A stretch of DNA of 64,000 bases, taken from positions 1 through 64,000 of the forward strand of contig NZ_VIQO01000012.1 in assembly GCF_007483665.1 (NCBI RefSeq), read 5' to 3'. Shown one piece after another: positions 44,143-52,110 of the stretch. The first letter of the stretch is position 1, and every line of letters starts with the position of its first letter. The stretch is from Catellatospora sichuanensis (GTDB lineage Bacteria > Actinomycetota > Actinomycetes > Mycobacteriales > Micromonosporaceae). The notes under the pieces were generated by a model, which saw nothing but the letters and a program-made list of their open reading frames with translations, had not been told where the DNA came from and made no database searches. The position numbers were made by a program, and so were the translations under genes.

Positions 44143-45084
44143 TCAGTCGCCCTCTTGCAGCCAGCCGTGCAGCAGGAGCCGGTCGATCGAGTCCTCGCGG
44201 CCGAGCCGGCCACCGGAGGCAGCGTGTGCGAGGAGTTCAGCGCGGGTGAACCAGCGCGCCTCCACCAGCTCTTCACCGTCGACCACCACGGTGTGCTCGG
44301 TCGCGGTGGCCCGGAATCCGACCATCAGCCCCGAGGGGAACGGCCATGCCTGGGAGGCCACGTACGTCACCGCACCGACCGGTACCCCCGCCTCCTCGGC
44401 CACCTCACGCCGTACCGCGTCTTCAAGGCTCTCGCCGATCTCCACGAACCCGGCCAGCGTCGAATAGCCGCCTGCGGCGGACCCCTTGTGCAGGGCCAAC
44501 AGGCAACGGCGCGGTGTTTCCGCCGACTCGACCAGCATGATTACTGCCGGTTCGATTCTGGGAAACAGCAGACGGGCGCATCCCACGTCCCCGCAGACCC
44601 GCATGTGGCCGCCGTTGCGGCTCACCGTCGCGGCCCCGCAGGCGCCGCAGAAGCCCTGGTGACGGTTCCAATGCAGGAGCCCGCGCGCGTACGCCAACGT
44701 CGAGGCCTCGCTCGGCTCCAATGTCCCCACCAGCGTGCGCACGTCCAGGACGTGCTCGGCACCGGCCAGGTGGAGCGCCTCAGTCTCCGAAAGCCCGGAC
44801 AGGTCCGCGGCGAAGACGCCGCTGTCCCCGTCCAGTCCCAGGAACACCACCTCGGTCGAGGCCTGACGGACCGCCTCGGCGCTGGCACCTGCCAGGAACA
44901 CCGGAGCCTGTGGCGCCCCGGCCATCAGGCACCGGTCACGCCAGAGCGGGATCAACCGGGCGTCGGGCGCGGTGAGGGTAGCCTCGATCCACAGTGGGTC
45001 GGTCCGCCGGTCGCCGGCCCGATCGAGCCATCGGCCGCAGTAGGTGAGGCCGGAATCGTGCAGCGCGGTGTGGTGATCGGTCAT
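44143..45084 (-). CDS. nudC: NAD(+) pyrophosphatase (NudC-like NUDIX hydrolase)
   Basis: This 313-residue protein has the NudC architecture: an N-terminal domain, a zinc ribbon with four Cys in GFCGACGAATVSRNG and RVCGDVGCARLLFPRIE, and a complete NUDIX box GFVEIGESLEDAVRREVAEE followed by AGV. The downstream SQAWPFPSGLMVGF motif is diagnostic of NAD(H) diphosphatases. It splits NAD(H) or NAD-capped RNA into NMN(H) and AMP. Finding it inside the operon, overlapping the transaminase stop by ATGA, is unusual and suggests that a dinucleotide or nucleotide-activated intermediate is processed, or that it removes a toxic nucleotide. Confidence 0.85.
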   Translation of the reverse strand: MTDHHTALHDSGLTYCGRWLDRAGDRRTDPLWIEATLTAPDARLIPLWRDRCLMAGAPQAPVFLAGASAEAVRQASTEVVFLGLDGDSGVFAADLSGLSETEALHLAGAEHVLDVRTLVGTLEPSEASTLAYARGLLHWNRHQGFCGACGAATVSRNGGHMRVCGDVGCARLLFPRIEPAVIMLVESAETPRRCLLALHKGSAAGGYSTLAGFVEIGESLEDAVRREVAEEAGVPVGAVTYVASQAWPFPSGLMVGFRATATEHTVVVDGEELVEARWFTRAELLAHAASGGRLGREDSIDRLLLHGWLQEGD

Positions 45085-46391
45085 GCCGGGTCGCCCGCCA
45101 CACAGTCGTCGGCTCCGGTGACGTCACGCAACGCACCGATGATGGTGTCCAGGCCCTGGAGGAGGTTCTCCTCGCTGATGGTCAGCGGCGGCAGGACCTT
45201 GAGCACCTCGCCGTTGCGGCCGCAGGTCTCCACGACCAGCCCTCGGTCGAAGCAGAGCTGAGACACCTTGCTCGCGGTGGGGCCCGAGACGCCGGACAGG
45301 TCGACACCCCACATGAGGCCCAGTCCGCGGACGGTGACTGCCGGCGGTTGCGAGAGGTGGTAGCCGAGATGGCCGGCCACCAGGTCGGCCTTGCGGCGCA
45401 CCGCCTGGATGAACGGGCCGTCCAGCCCGTCGGACCAGAACTCCCGGATCGCGGCGGTGGCCGCGACGAAGGCGAGCTGGTTGCCGCGGAAGGTGCCGTT
45501 GTGCTGGCCCGGCTGCCAGATGTCGTACTCGGGTTTGATGAGCAGGACCGCCATGGGCAGTCCGTATCCACCGATCGACTTGGACAGGGTCACGAGGTCC
45601 GGGGTGATCCCGGCGCGTTCGAAGGAGAAGAACGCACCGGTCCGCCCGCATCCGGCCTGGATGTCGTCGACGATCAGCAGAATCTGATGTTCGTCGCAGA
45701 AGGCGCGCAGTCCCCGCAGGAACTCCACCGGCGCGATGTACACGCCACCTTCGCCCTGGACCGTCTCCAGCAGGATCGCCGCCGGTTTCTCGATGCCCGA
45801 ACTAGCGTCCCCGATCATGCGGCGCAGCAGGTCGAGGCTGTCGAATCCGCCCAGCGGCGAGTGCGGGTAGGGCACGTGCGTGGTCCTGGGCAGTGAGTCG
45901 TGCAGACCCTGTTTGTAGAAGCCGGCTCCGGTCGCGGCCAGTGATCCCGTGCTGACCCCGTGGAAGCCGCCGCTGAAGGAGACGATGTTCGAACGGCGGG
46001 TGACCAGCCGTGCCAGTTTCAGGGCCGCCTCGACGGCGTTCGTCCCGGACGGGCTGCAGAACTGCACCTTGTAGGTCAGTCCGCGCGGGGCCAGCACGTA
46101 CCGGTGGAAGGCGTCGAGAAACTCGCCTTTCGCGCTGGTGGACAGGTCCAGACCGTGGGTCAGACCGTCCTGCTCGAGGTAGTCGACAACGGCACGCTTG
46201 ATGGAGTCGGGATTGTGACCGTAGTTGAGCGTGCCCGCCCCGGACAGGAAGTCGATGTAGCCGGTCCCGTCCTGGGTGAACAGGAAGTCTCCCTTGGCCC
46301 GGGTGAACAGCCCGGTGAAGGACCGCGAATACGACCGGACGTTCGACTCCACAGCCTCGAAAACGTCCCCCGAGGACATCGCCAGGATCAT
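45081..46391 (-). CDS. Diaminobutyrate--2-oxoglutarate transaminase-like (EctB type)
   Basis: This 436-residue class III aminotransferase shows a PLP phosphate-binding region FCSPSGTNAVEAALKLARLV, HGVSTGSLAATG, the cofactor Asp in LLIVDDIQAGCGRTG and the PLP lysine in LVTLSKSIGGYGLPMAVLL, then QHNGTFRGNQLAF. This is close to EctB/DABA-AT enzymes that convert aspartate semialdehyde to L-2,4-diaminobutyrate, although no ectoine genes follow. It should supply a diamino acid or process a related semialdehyde in this pathway. ATG 46391 overlaps the PurD-like stop by ATGA and has AAGGAG seven bases upstream. Confidence 0.85.
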   Translation of the reverse strand: MILAMSSGDVFEAVESNVRSYSRSFTGLFTRAKGDFLFTQDGTGYIDFLSGAGTLNYGHNPDSIKRAVVDYLEQDGLTHGLDLSTSAKGEFLDAFHRYVLAPRGLTYKVQFCSPSGTNAVEAALKLARLVTRRSNIVSFSGGFHGVSTGSLAATGAGFYKQGLHDSLPRTTHVPYPHSPLGGFDSLDLLRRMIGDASSGIEKPAAILLETVQGEGGVYIAPVEFLRGLRAFCDEHQILLIVDDIQAGCGRTGAFFSFERAGITPDLVTLSKSIGGYGLPMAVLLIKPEYDIWQPGQHNGTFRGNQLAFVAATAAIREFWSDGLDGPFIQAVRRKADLVAGHLGYHLSQPPAVTVRGLGLMWGVDLSGVSGPTASKVSQLCFDRGLVVETCGRNGEVLKVLPPLTISEENLLQGLDTIIGALRDVTGADDCVAGDPA

Positions 46392-47737
46392 CGCAGGGCT
46401 CCTTCGTTCTCCACCAGCAGTCCGATGTCACCGCGGTAGCGCATGCCCCGGAAGGCGATACGGTCGATCTGCCGGTAGGCGCGCTCGCGTGCCTCGGCGA
46501 GCGTGCTGCCCGCACCCACCACGTGCACGACCCGGCCGCCGGCCGTGACCGGCCGGCCGAGTGCGTCGGCGCGCAGGTCGGCGTAGAAGAGGTCCGCCTC
46601 GTCGGCGTCCACGGCTTCCAGCCCGGTCACGTGCTGACCGGTGATGAACCCGGCGAACGGGTAGCCGGGATGTGCGTCCGGGTCGTCGGGATCGAGGCAG
46701 CCCTGCGTCAGCGCGACGCAGCAGCGAGCCAGGCCATCCGTGTGGATCTTCTGCTCATGAAGGGTCCGGTCGAGCACCGCCCGGCACAGACTCGTGAAGT
46801 CGGTGCGGATGCCGGGCAGCAGCACCTGCGCCTCGGAGTCGCCGATGCGGGTGTTGATCTCGATGACGCGGGGTCCGTCGTCGGTCATCATCACGGCGAT
46901 GTAGAGGAAGCCCGAGTAGTCGAGACCCTCGTGGCGCATGGCCCGCACCACCGGGTCAAGGACCGTCCTGCGGATCTCCGCGTCCAGCTCGGGCCCGGCC
47001 TCGGGGTGCGGGGTGACGGAGCCCATTCCATCGCAGTTCTTTCCCCGGTCGTCTTCGAAGGTGCGCTTGTAGTCCAGTGCGGAGGGCAGCGCCAGCGCGC
47101 TGTCGCCGTCGAGCAGCGCGAAGACGGAGATCTCCCAGCCCCGCAGGCGTTCCTCGATGACCACCCGGAAGTCGTCGCCAGCCTCGCTGGCGAACTGCAC
47201 CACGGCCGCCTCCGCCTCGGCCGGGGAGTCGCAGACCACGGTGCCGTCGCCGAGCAGGGTGAGGCCGTCGGTCTTGACGACACACTCGTACGGGAGCGAC
47301 CGGACGTACTCGCGGGCGAGTTCAGGATCGGTGAAGGCCTGGTACCGCGGCATCGGGATGCCGTTGTCGGCGCAGAATCGCTTGCCTCGTTCCTTGCTCG
47401 CCTCCAGCAGTGCCGCCGCCCGATCGGGACCGATGACCCGCTGCCCGCTCGCGCGCAGGATGTCGACGTAGGCACGTGACAGGGCGTCGATGTGCGCGAC
47501 GAAGACGAAGTCGACCGGGTTTTCCAGCAGGAACTCCAGCGCCGTACGCGGGTTGAACAGCGAGATCGACGGCACCGAGACGATCCGATCATCCTGGACG
47601 AGGTCGCACCCCGGCCCGTAGAAGACCGTCACGTCGGGGTCGGTGCGGGTGAACAGGCGGCAGATCGCGTGGCCGCGACCGCCGCCGTCGATGACGAGGA
47701 CCCTGTGTCGCACGGTGTTCGCAACGGGTGTCGTCAT
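46388..47737 (-). CDS. PurD-like ATP-grasp ligase
   Basis: This 449-residue protein follows the phosphoribosylamine-glycine ligase layout: N-terminal VLVIDGGGRGHAICRLF, then KERGKRFCADNGIPMPRYQA, the ATP-binding CVVKTDGLTLLGDGTVVC, IEERLRGWEISVFALLDGDS, and the metal-binding GFLYIAVMMTDDGPRVIEIN with TRIGDSEAQVLLP. The C-terminal domain with GRVVHVVGAGSTLAEARERA is also PurD-like. Inside a secondary-metabolism operon it is more likely a glycine (or amino-acid) ligase for the product than the purine enzyme. Overlaps of four bases with both neighbours show translational coupling. Confidence 0.85.
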   Translation of the reverse strand: MTTPVANTVRHRVLVIDGGGRGHAICRLFTRTDPDVTVFYGPGCDLVQDDRIVSVPSISLFNPRTALEFLLENPVDFVFVAHIDALSRAYVDILRASGQRVIGPDRAAALLEASKERGKRFCADNGIPMPRYQAFTDPELAREYVRSLPYECVVKTDGLTLLGDGTVVCDSPAEAEAAVVQFASEAGDDFRVVIEERLRGWEISVFALLDGDSALALPSALDYKRTFEDDRGKNCDGMGSVTPHPEAGPELDAEIRRTVLDPVVRAMRHEGLDYSGFLYIAVMMTDDGPRVIEINTRIGDSEAQVLLPGIRTDFTSLCRAVLDRTLHEQKIHTDGLARCCVALTQGCLDPDDPDAHPGYPFAGFITGQHVTGLEAVDADEADLFYADLRADALGRPVTAGGRVVHVVGAGSTLAEARERAYRQIDRIAFRGMRYRGDIGLLVENEGALR

Positions 47738-48909
47738 ACCGCACCACCCTCGGCGGAACTGCGGTCGGTGCCGACGCCCAACGGTGCGGGCTCGCCCACC
47801 ATGCCGGCGGCATGCAGGTGGTCGACGAGCGAACCCCACACCTCGGTGTAGCGCGGTGAGCCCTTGGCGATGTCGTCGCGGCGGACGTATGCGGAGTTCG
47901 CCCAGTCGCACTTGGGCGCGATGTGGTGCAGGTCGTGTTGCACGGTGTCACCGACGAGGATGAACATCCGATAGGGGGCGTGCACGAACAGGATTCGCGA
48001 CCACCACGTCAACCAGGCGGCGGCGCGCCTCGCCCGGCCGGTGATGTCTGCTCCGGGCGTCGCCTCGCCGCAGACCCGGCCAAAGGTCAGCAGGTCACGT
48101 TGTGCCTTGGTGAGGTTGTCGGAGTTGGCGAAGATCCACCAGCGGTGCTCGGTGTGGGTGTAGAGGTAGGTCGAGCCCTGGAACATCACCGACAGGGGCA
48201 GCAGCCACAGCACCAGGTACTGCATCCACCAGCCCGTCGTTGCGACGAACACCACCGTCGAGGCGAGCCACACCAGCGACATCAGCAGGCGGTAACGCGG
48301 CCGGACGCCGATGAAGTTGGACCTGATACGCCCGGAGAAGAAGCCCCAGTGGTGCTTGGGTGAGAACAGCGACTTCCACAGGTAGCGGCGGAACTCCGAC
48401 TTCGACATGCCCGGGCGCATCCCGGTGGCGAGCAGGTAGCGGGTGTCGGAGTCGTGCATCGAGCACGGGTACTGGTGATGCAGCAAGTGATCTCTGCGGT
48501 CCTCGTCGTACGGGGTGCGCCAGAACATCGTGGTGATCAATTCGCCGACGATCCGGTTGCCGAGCACCGACTTGACGAACATCTGGTGCAGCGTCTGGTG
48601 GACCACAACGACGTCGAGGCGGCGCAATCCGCCGGTGGTGAGCAGCAAGGACAGCACCAGCGGTGGAATGGACCAGGGGGTGAACCCCGACAACAGGTAG
48701 GCGCCGAGGCTGATGCCGGCGGCCGTCTGGATCAGCCCCAGCACTGCGGCCTTGGCCGGGCTCCAGCTGACGAACTGTCGGTCACCGTCGAGCGGGACAC
48801 CGGTGACCCAGGTCAGGAAGGGTTGGAGGATCCGGGGCAGTGCCCGCATCGTCTCCCGTGGCCGTACGTCCTCGCGCAGGCCGGGCATGACGGTCTCGAC
48901 GGTGCTCAT
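47734..48909 (-). CDS. Membrane fatty-acid-desaturase-fold enzyme (RtxC-like)
   Basis: This 391-residue membrane enzyme has several hydrophobic helices (AAVLGLIQTAAGISLGAYLL, IPPLVLSLLLTTGG and two more near residues 205 to 240). It carries the three His boxes of di-iron desaturases/hydroxylases: VVHQTLHQMF, RRDHLLHHQYP and TVQHDLHHIAP. Members usually desaturate lipids, but RtxC, which desaturates a free amino-acid derivative to give rhizobitoxine, belongs to the same fold. Located between two ligase genes and overlapping both neighbours by four bases, this one probably acts on an amino-acid or peptide intermediate. That is inference. Confidence 0.85.
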   Translation of the reverse strand: MSTVETVMPGLREDVRPRETMRALPRILQPFLTWVTGVPLDGDRQFVSWSPAKAAVLGLIQTAAGISLGAYLLSGFTPWSIPPLVLSLLLTTGGLRRLDVVVVHQTLHQMFVKSVLGNRIVGELITTMFWRTPYDEDRRDHLLHHQYPCSMHDSDTRYLLATGMRPGMSKSEFRRYLWKSLFSPKHHWGFFSGRIRSNFIGVRPRYRLLMSLVWLASTVVFVATTGWWMQYLVLWLLPLSVMFQGSTYLYTHTEHRWWIFANSDNLTKAQRDLLTFGRVCGEATPGADITGRARRAAAWLTWWSRILFVHAPYRMFILVGDTVQHDLHHIAPKCDWANSAYVRRDDIAKGSPRYTEVWGSLVDHLHAAGMVGEPAPLGVGTDRSSAEGGAV

Positions 48910-50999
48910 ACGCCCGACACCGGGTCGACCCCTGCTCCACCGAAGAGGATGTTGTTCGTCTCGTGGGTTCTGGGCGTGGTGAGGTCCTTGGCGTTGACCC
49001 AGGTCATGTTCACGATCGTGCGGCGGCCTTCACCGCGGATCGGATGCACGCGGTGCATGGTGGTGTCGGTCTTGATCACGTAAGCGTCGCCCGCCTCGAA
49101 CGCATACGAGTGCACCTGGCCGTTGAGCAGTGCACCGTAGACGTCGGGGTTGGCTTTGTCCCACCCGGAGGTGTGCGGCACGCCCTGGACGAAGCCGCCG
49201 TCACGATAGTGCGGCGCCTCCAGGATCAGGACGAAGCCGTAGCTGTAGTCGTCCCAGTGCCATCCGTGGGTGTCACCGGACGCGCCGAGCCGGCTGATCA
49301 CGTAGTGCTCGCCCGCGTACGGACAGGTGAAGGCCTCTTCACCCACCACCTGGGACATGAGGTCCTTCATGGCCGACGAGAAGTACAGCTCGTGGATCAG
49401 CGGGCCGTGTTCCTTGATGGTCGGCTGCCCGACCGTCGTCATCTGCCGGGGCGTGTTGTCGGTGAGTTTCATCGACAGCTTGTGGGTCTTGCCGAAACCG
49501 TCCATGATCGCGAAGGCTTCGTCCTGCAACTCACGCAGCAGGTCCGGCGGGCAGAATCCGCGCAGCGGGACCACGTTCTCGGTCTGGAACTGTGCCTGGA
49601 TCGCCGCCAGCGTGTCGCCGGAGAATTGCTCCGTGAAGTGACTCCGCAGAGTCTCGTCCACGGTATGGGGTGCGGTGGAGGTGCTCATCTGGTTTCCTTT
49701 CGGTACCGTTTGTCTGACATCGGGGTTGAAGTACGCCCCGCCGGTGACCCGGGTGGCCGGGATGTCACCGAGCGGTTCGCCGTTGAAGACGGTCATCTGT
49801 CGTGCCGCGACGGCCTTGTCATGCGTTTCGGCGACGGTGGCGCCGGTGACCACGCACATCGCCACGTGGTCCAGCTGTCCGGAGCCGCCGCTGAGTTCCT
49901 GCCCGATCTCCTTGCTCAGCCGCCGGGTGCCGCTGTGCGGAGCGAAGACCAGGTCCCGAAAGTGCATGACTCCCGGTGGTGGCATCACCAGCACGTCGGC
50001 GGCGTACCGGGTCGGCCGCGGCAGGAGCGTGGTGTCCAGGTCGAGGCCACAGGCGACGTCGGTGAGGTAGGTCTGAAACGGAAGGCCGAATGCCTCGTTG
50101 ACCAGGACCGTCGCCGCGAGCCCGGCGAAGCGGAGATTGAAGTCGATCAGCTCGATGGGGCCGTGCTCCGGCACCATCACCTCGACGTGCGTCGGGCCGT
50201 GGGTGATGCTCAGGCTCTTGTGGAACAGCTCGCAGGCGGCGACGATTTCGTCGCGACGCGGATGGTCGTACGGGAAGAGCAGCCCCTGTTCCACCACCGG
50301 GTTCTCGGTCAGCACGTACCTGCCGGTGAGACCGATGGTGTGGACCACGCCGTGGGAGACCAGGGATTCCACCGACAGCAGCTCACCCGCTGCCAGCTCC
50401 TCGAGCACGAAGACACCGCGGGACACGATGTAGTCGCGCAGCCGGGGGGCGTCGATGTCGGCCGCTTCGGCTTTTGCAGCGGCCGCGTGGAGTTCGGCGA
50501 GCGACCCCACGATGAAGCAGAGCACGCTACCCGTGCCGTTGGCCGGCTTGAGCACAGCCGGTCCGTCGAACTGCCAGGTGTCCCACTGGAGGGCGTCGCG
50601 CAGGGAGGTCGACCGCAGGCGCGACAGGCCTTCCGCGTAGAGCTTCCTGCGCACCTGCCGCTTGTCCAGCGCCCGGAGCGTGTCCTGGACATTGTTGTGG
50701 GGCAGGCCTACCCGCTGCCGTAGTTCCGCCTCGTAGGGCAGGGTGTGCTCGTATCCGCAGTAGGTGCCGACGATCTCGCTACGCCCGCAGAGCTCGTCGA
50801 TAATTTCGCGGACCGCGACGGCGTCCGACCATGCCTCAATGTGGATCAGTTCGTCGATGACACCGTCCGGCACGGCGAAAGCGCCCGTGGTCCGCAGGGG
50901 GTCGTGGTTGAGTGCGACGACGTGGAACCCGCGGGCTTTCGCCTCCTGGGCCACCAGCACCATCTGGCTCATCAGTTCGAACACAACGAACGTCTTCAA
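48906..50999 (-). CDS. Fusion of ATP-grasp ligase and BesD/HalD-type Fe(II)/2OG oxygenase
   Basis: This 697-residue ORF has two enzymes. Residues 1 to about 437 are an ATP-grasp ligase: MKTFVVFELMSQMVLVAQEA, KRQVRRKLYAEGLSRL, PAVLKPANGTGSVLCFIVGS, VEVMVPEHGPIELIDFNLRF. From Met438 (ATG 49688) comes a 260-residue non-heme iron enzyme resembling BesD/HalD amino-acid halogenases: TCPYAGEHYVISRLGASGDT, the metal site HGWHWDDYSYGFVLILEAPH, VPHTSGWDKANPD and MHRVHPIRGEGRRTIVNMTW with the distal His and 2-oxoglutarate-binding Arg. The iron motif here is His-X-Asp, so hydroxylation is more likely than halogenation. GAAAGGA six bases before ATG 49688 may also give a free oxygenase. The start is TTG 50999 behind GGGAG. 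Confidence 0.85.
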   Translation of the reverse strand: MKTFVVFELMSQMVLVAQEAKARGFHVVALNHDPLRTTGAFAVPDGVIDELIHIEAWSDAVAVREIIDELCGRSEIVGTYCGYEHTLPYEAELRQRVGLPHNNVQDTLRALDKRQVRRKLYAEGLSRLRSTSLRDALQWDTWQFDGPAVLKPANGTGSVLCFIVGSLAELHAAAAKAEAADIDAPRLRDYIVSRGVFVLEELAAGELLSVESLVSHGVVHTIGLTGRYVLTENPVVEQGLLFPYDHPRRDEIVAACELFHKSLSITHGPTHVEVMVPEHGPIELIDFNLRFAGLAATVLVNEAFGLPFQTYLTDVACGLDLDTTLLPRPTRYAADVLVMPPPGVMHFRDLVFAPHSGTRRLSKEIGQELSGGSGQLDHVAMCVVTGATVAETHDKAVAARQMTVFNGEPLGDIPATRVTGGAYFNPDVRQTVPKGNQMSTSTAPHTVDETLRSHFTEQFSGDTLAAIQAQFQTENVVPLRGFCPPDLLRELQDEAFAIMDGFGKTHKLSMKLTDNTPRQMTTVGQPTIKEHGPLIHELYFSSAMKDLMSQVVGEEAFTCPYAGEHYVISRLGASGDTHGWHWDDYSYGFVLILEAPHYRDGGFVQGVPHTSGWDKANPDVYGALLNGQVHSYAFEAGDAYVIKTDTTMHRVHPIRGEGRRTIVNMTWVNAKDLTTPRTHETNNILFGGAGVDPVSGV

Positions 51000-51045
51000 C
51001 GCGCTGTCTCCCGTGATTGTCGAACGATCTGCGATTCGGCCGCGG

Positions 51046-52110
51046 TCAGGGTTTGCCCGCGTGCTCGGCCAACTCGACGTGCGGCGAGTAGGGGTCGACC
51101 GCGTCCATGGGCTGGTATTCCAGGCTTACGCTCGTACCTGCGCCGATCGCCGTGGCGATCTCGAGGAACACATCGAGTGCGATGTGGTCCTCCAGTGCGA
51201 AACCGGTGGAGTCGAACACCGTCAGGCTGTTGCGGGCGTGGGCCACCGAGGCCGGGTCGGCGCACAGCGCGCCGAGGGCCGGACCGAGCTGGTCGCGAGA
51301 CAACTGCTGGCATTCCCCTTCGCGCAACGCCTGCTCCGGATGGTCGGGGCAGACCAGGGCCCGGTGGAGCAGGCTCTTGGGAAGTTCCGTCTTGCCGACC
51401 AGATCCGAGCCCACCGCGTTGACGTGGAGGTGTTCGCGCAGCCCGCGGTCGGGCAGCACGGGTCCGCCTCCAATGCCGACCGAGGTGGCAGTGGTGATGA
51501 CGTCCGCCCCGACCGCGATCTCCTCGGGGGAGGCACAACGGACGTCGAGACCGAGGAACGCGGCTCGCGTGGCGAAGCTCGCGAGACGCTCCGGATCGGT
51601 GTCCCACACGAGGACCGTCTCGATCGGAAGTGTCAGCGTGAGTCCGTGCAGTTGTGTGATCGACTGAGCTCCTGCCCCGATCAGTCCGACGGTCCGGCTG
51701 TCCGGGTGCGCCAGCGCCGCGCTCGCGATCGCCGACACGGCACCGGTGCGGATCGCGGTCAGCACCACTCCGTCGGACAGGGCGATCAGTCGGCCGGTCA
51801 CATCGTCGAAACGGGCGACGGTTCCGACGATCGTCGGAAGCCCGAACCGGTCCGGGTTCGCGGGGCTGTACGCGACGGTCTTGATCGTGATGCTGTCGCC
51901 GCTGTCGTGGTGCGGCATCCACTCGATGATTCCCGGGACCGGGCCGGTCCGCACGAAGCCGTCGCGTAGCGGCGAGAGTTGTCGTCCCTCGGCGTGTACT
52001 CGCCCCAAGCCCTCCCTGAGCCGCTCGATCATGAGGTTCATGAGCGCGTCACGCCCGGTGTGGCGAATGATCTCACCGATGTCCGATTGGGTGAGCAGTA
52101 GCGTGTTCAG
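51046..52110 (-). CDS. Ornithine-cyclodeaminase/mu-crystallin-family enzyme, apparent CTG start
   Basis: This protein of about 354 residues has the OCD-family fold: substrate-binding N-terminal part (VRTGPVPGIIEWMPHHD, ITIKTVAYSPANPDRFGLPT), an NAD(P)-binding segment TVGLIGAGAQSITQLHGL and WDTDPERLASFA, and HVNAVGSDLVGKTELPKSLL. Relatives cyclise ornithine, make diaminopropionate precursors (SbnB) or reduce imines. The first ATG (52041) would remove the conserved N-terminal helix. The frame continues upstream as LLTQSDIGEIIRHTGRDALM to a TAG, and only CTG codons occur there; CTG 52110 has AGGAG exactly six bases upstream, so I choose it. It is the first gene of the operon. Confidence 0.8.
   Translation of the reverse strand: MNTLLLTQSDIGEIIRHTGRDALMNLMIERLREGLGRVHAEGRQLSPLRDGFVRTGPVPGIIEWMPHHDSGDSITIKTVAYSPANPDRFGLPTIVGTVARFDDVTGRLIALSDGVVLTAIRTGAVSAIASAALAHPDSRTVGLIGAGAQSITQLHGLTLTLPIETVLVWDTDPERLASFATRAAFLGLDVRCASPEEIAVGADVITTATSVGIGGGPVLPDRGLREHLHVNAVGSDLVGKTELPKSLLHRALVCPDHPEQALREGECQQLSRDQLGPALGALCADPASVAHARNSLTVFDSTGFALEDHIALDVFLEIATAIGAGTSVSLEYQPMDAVDPYSPHVELAEHAGKP

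Noticed and set aside
45081-46391. Ectoine biosynthesis cluster
   Set aside because: The EctB-like transaminase has no ectA, ectC or ectD beside it; ligases and oxygenases surround it instead.
48906-49688. Calling the BesD-like domain a halogenase
   Set aside because: The iron motif is His-X-Asp. Halogenases of this family have Gly or Ala at that place, so hydroxylase is the better call.
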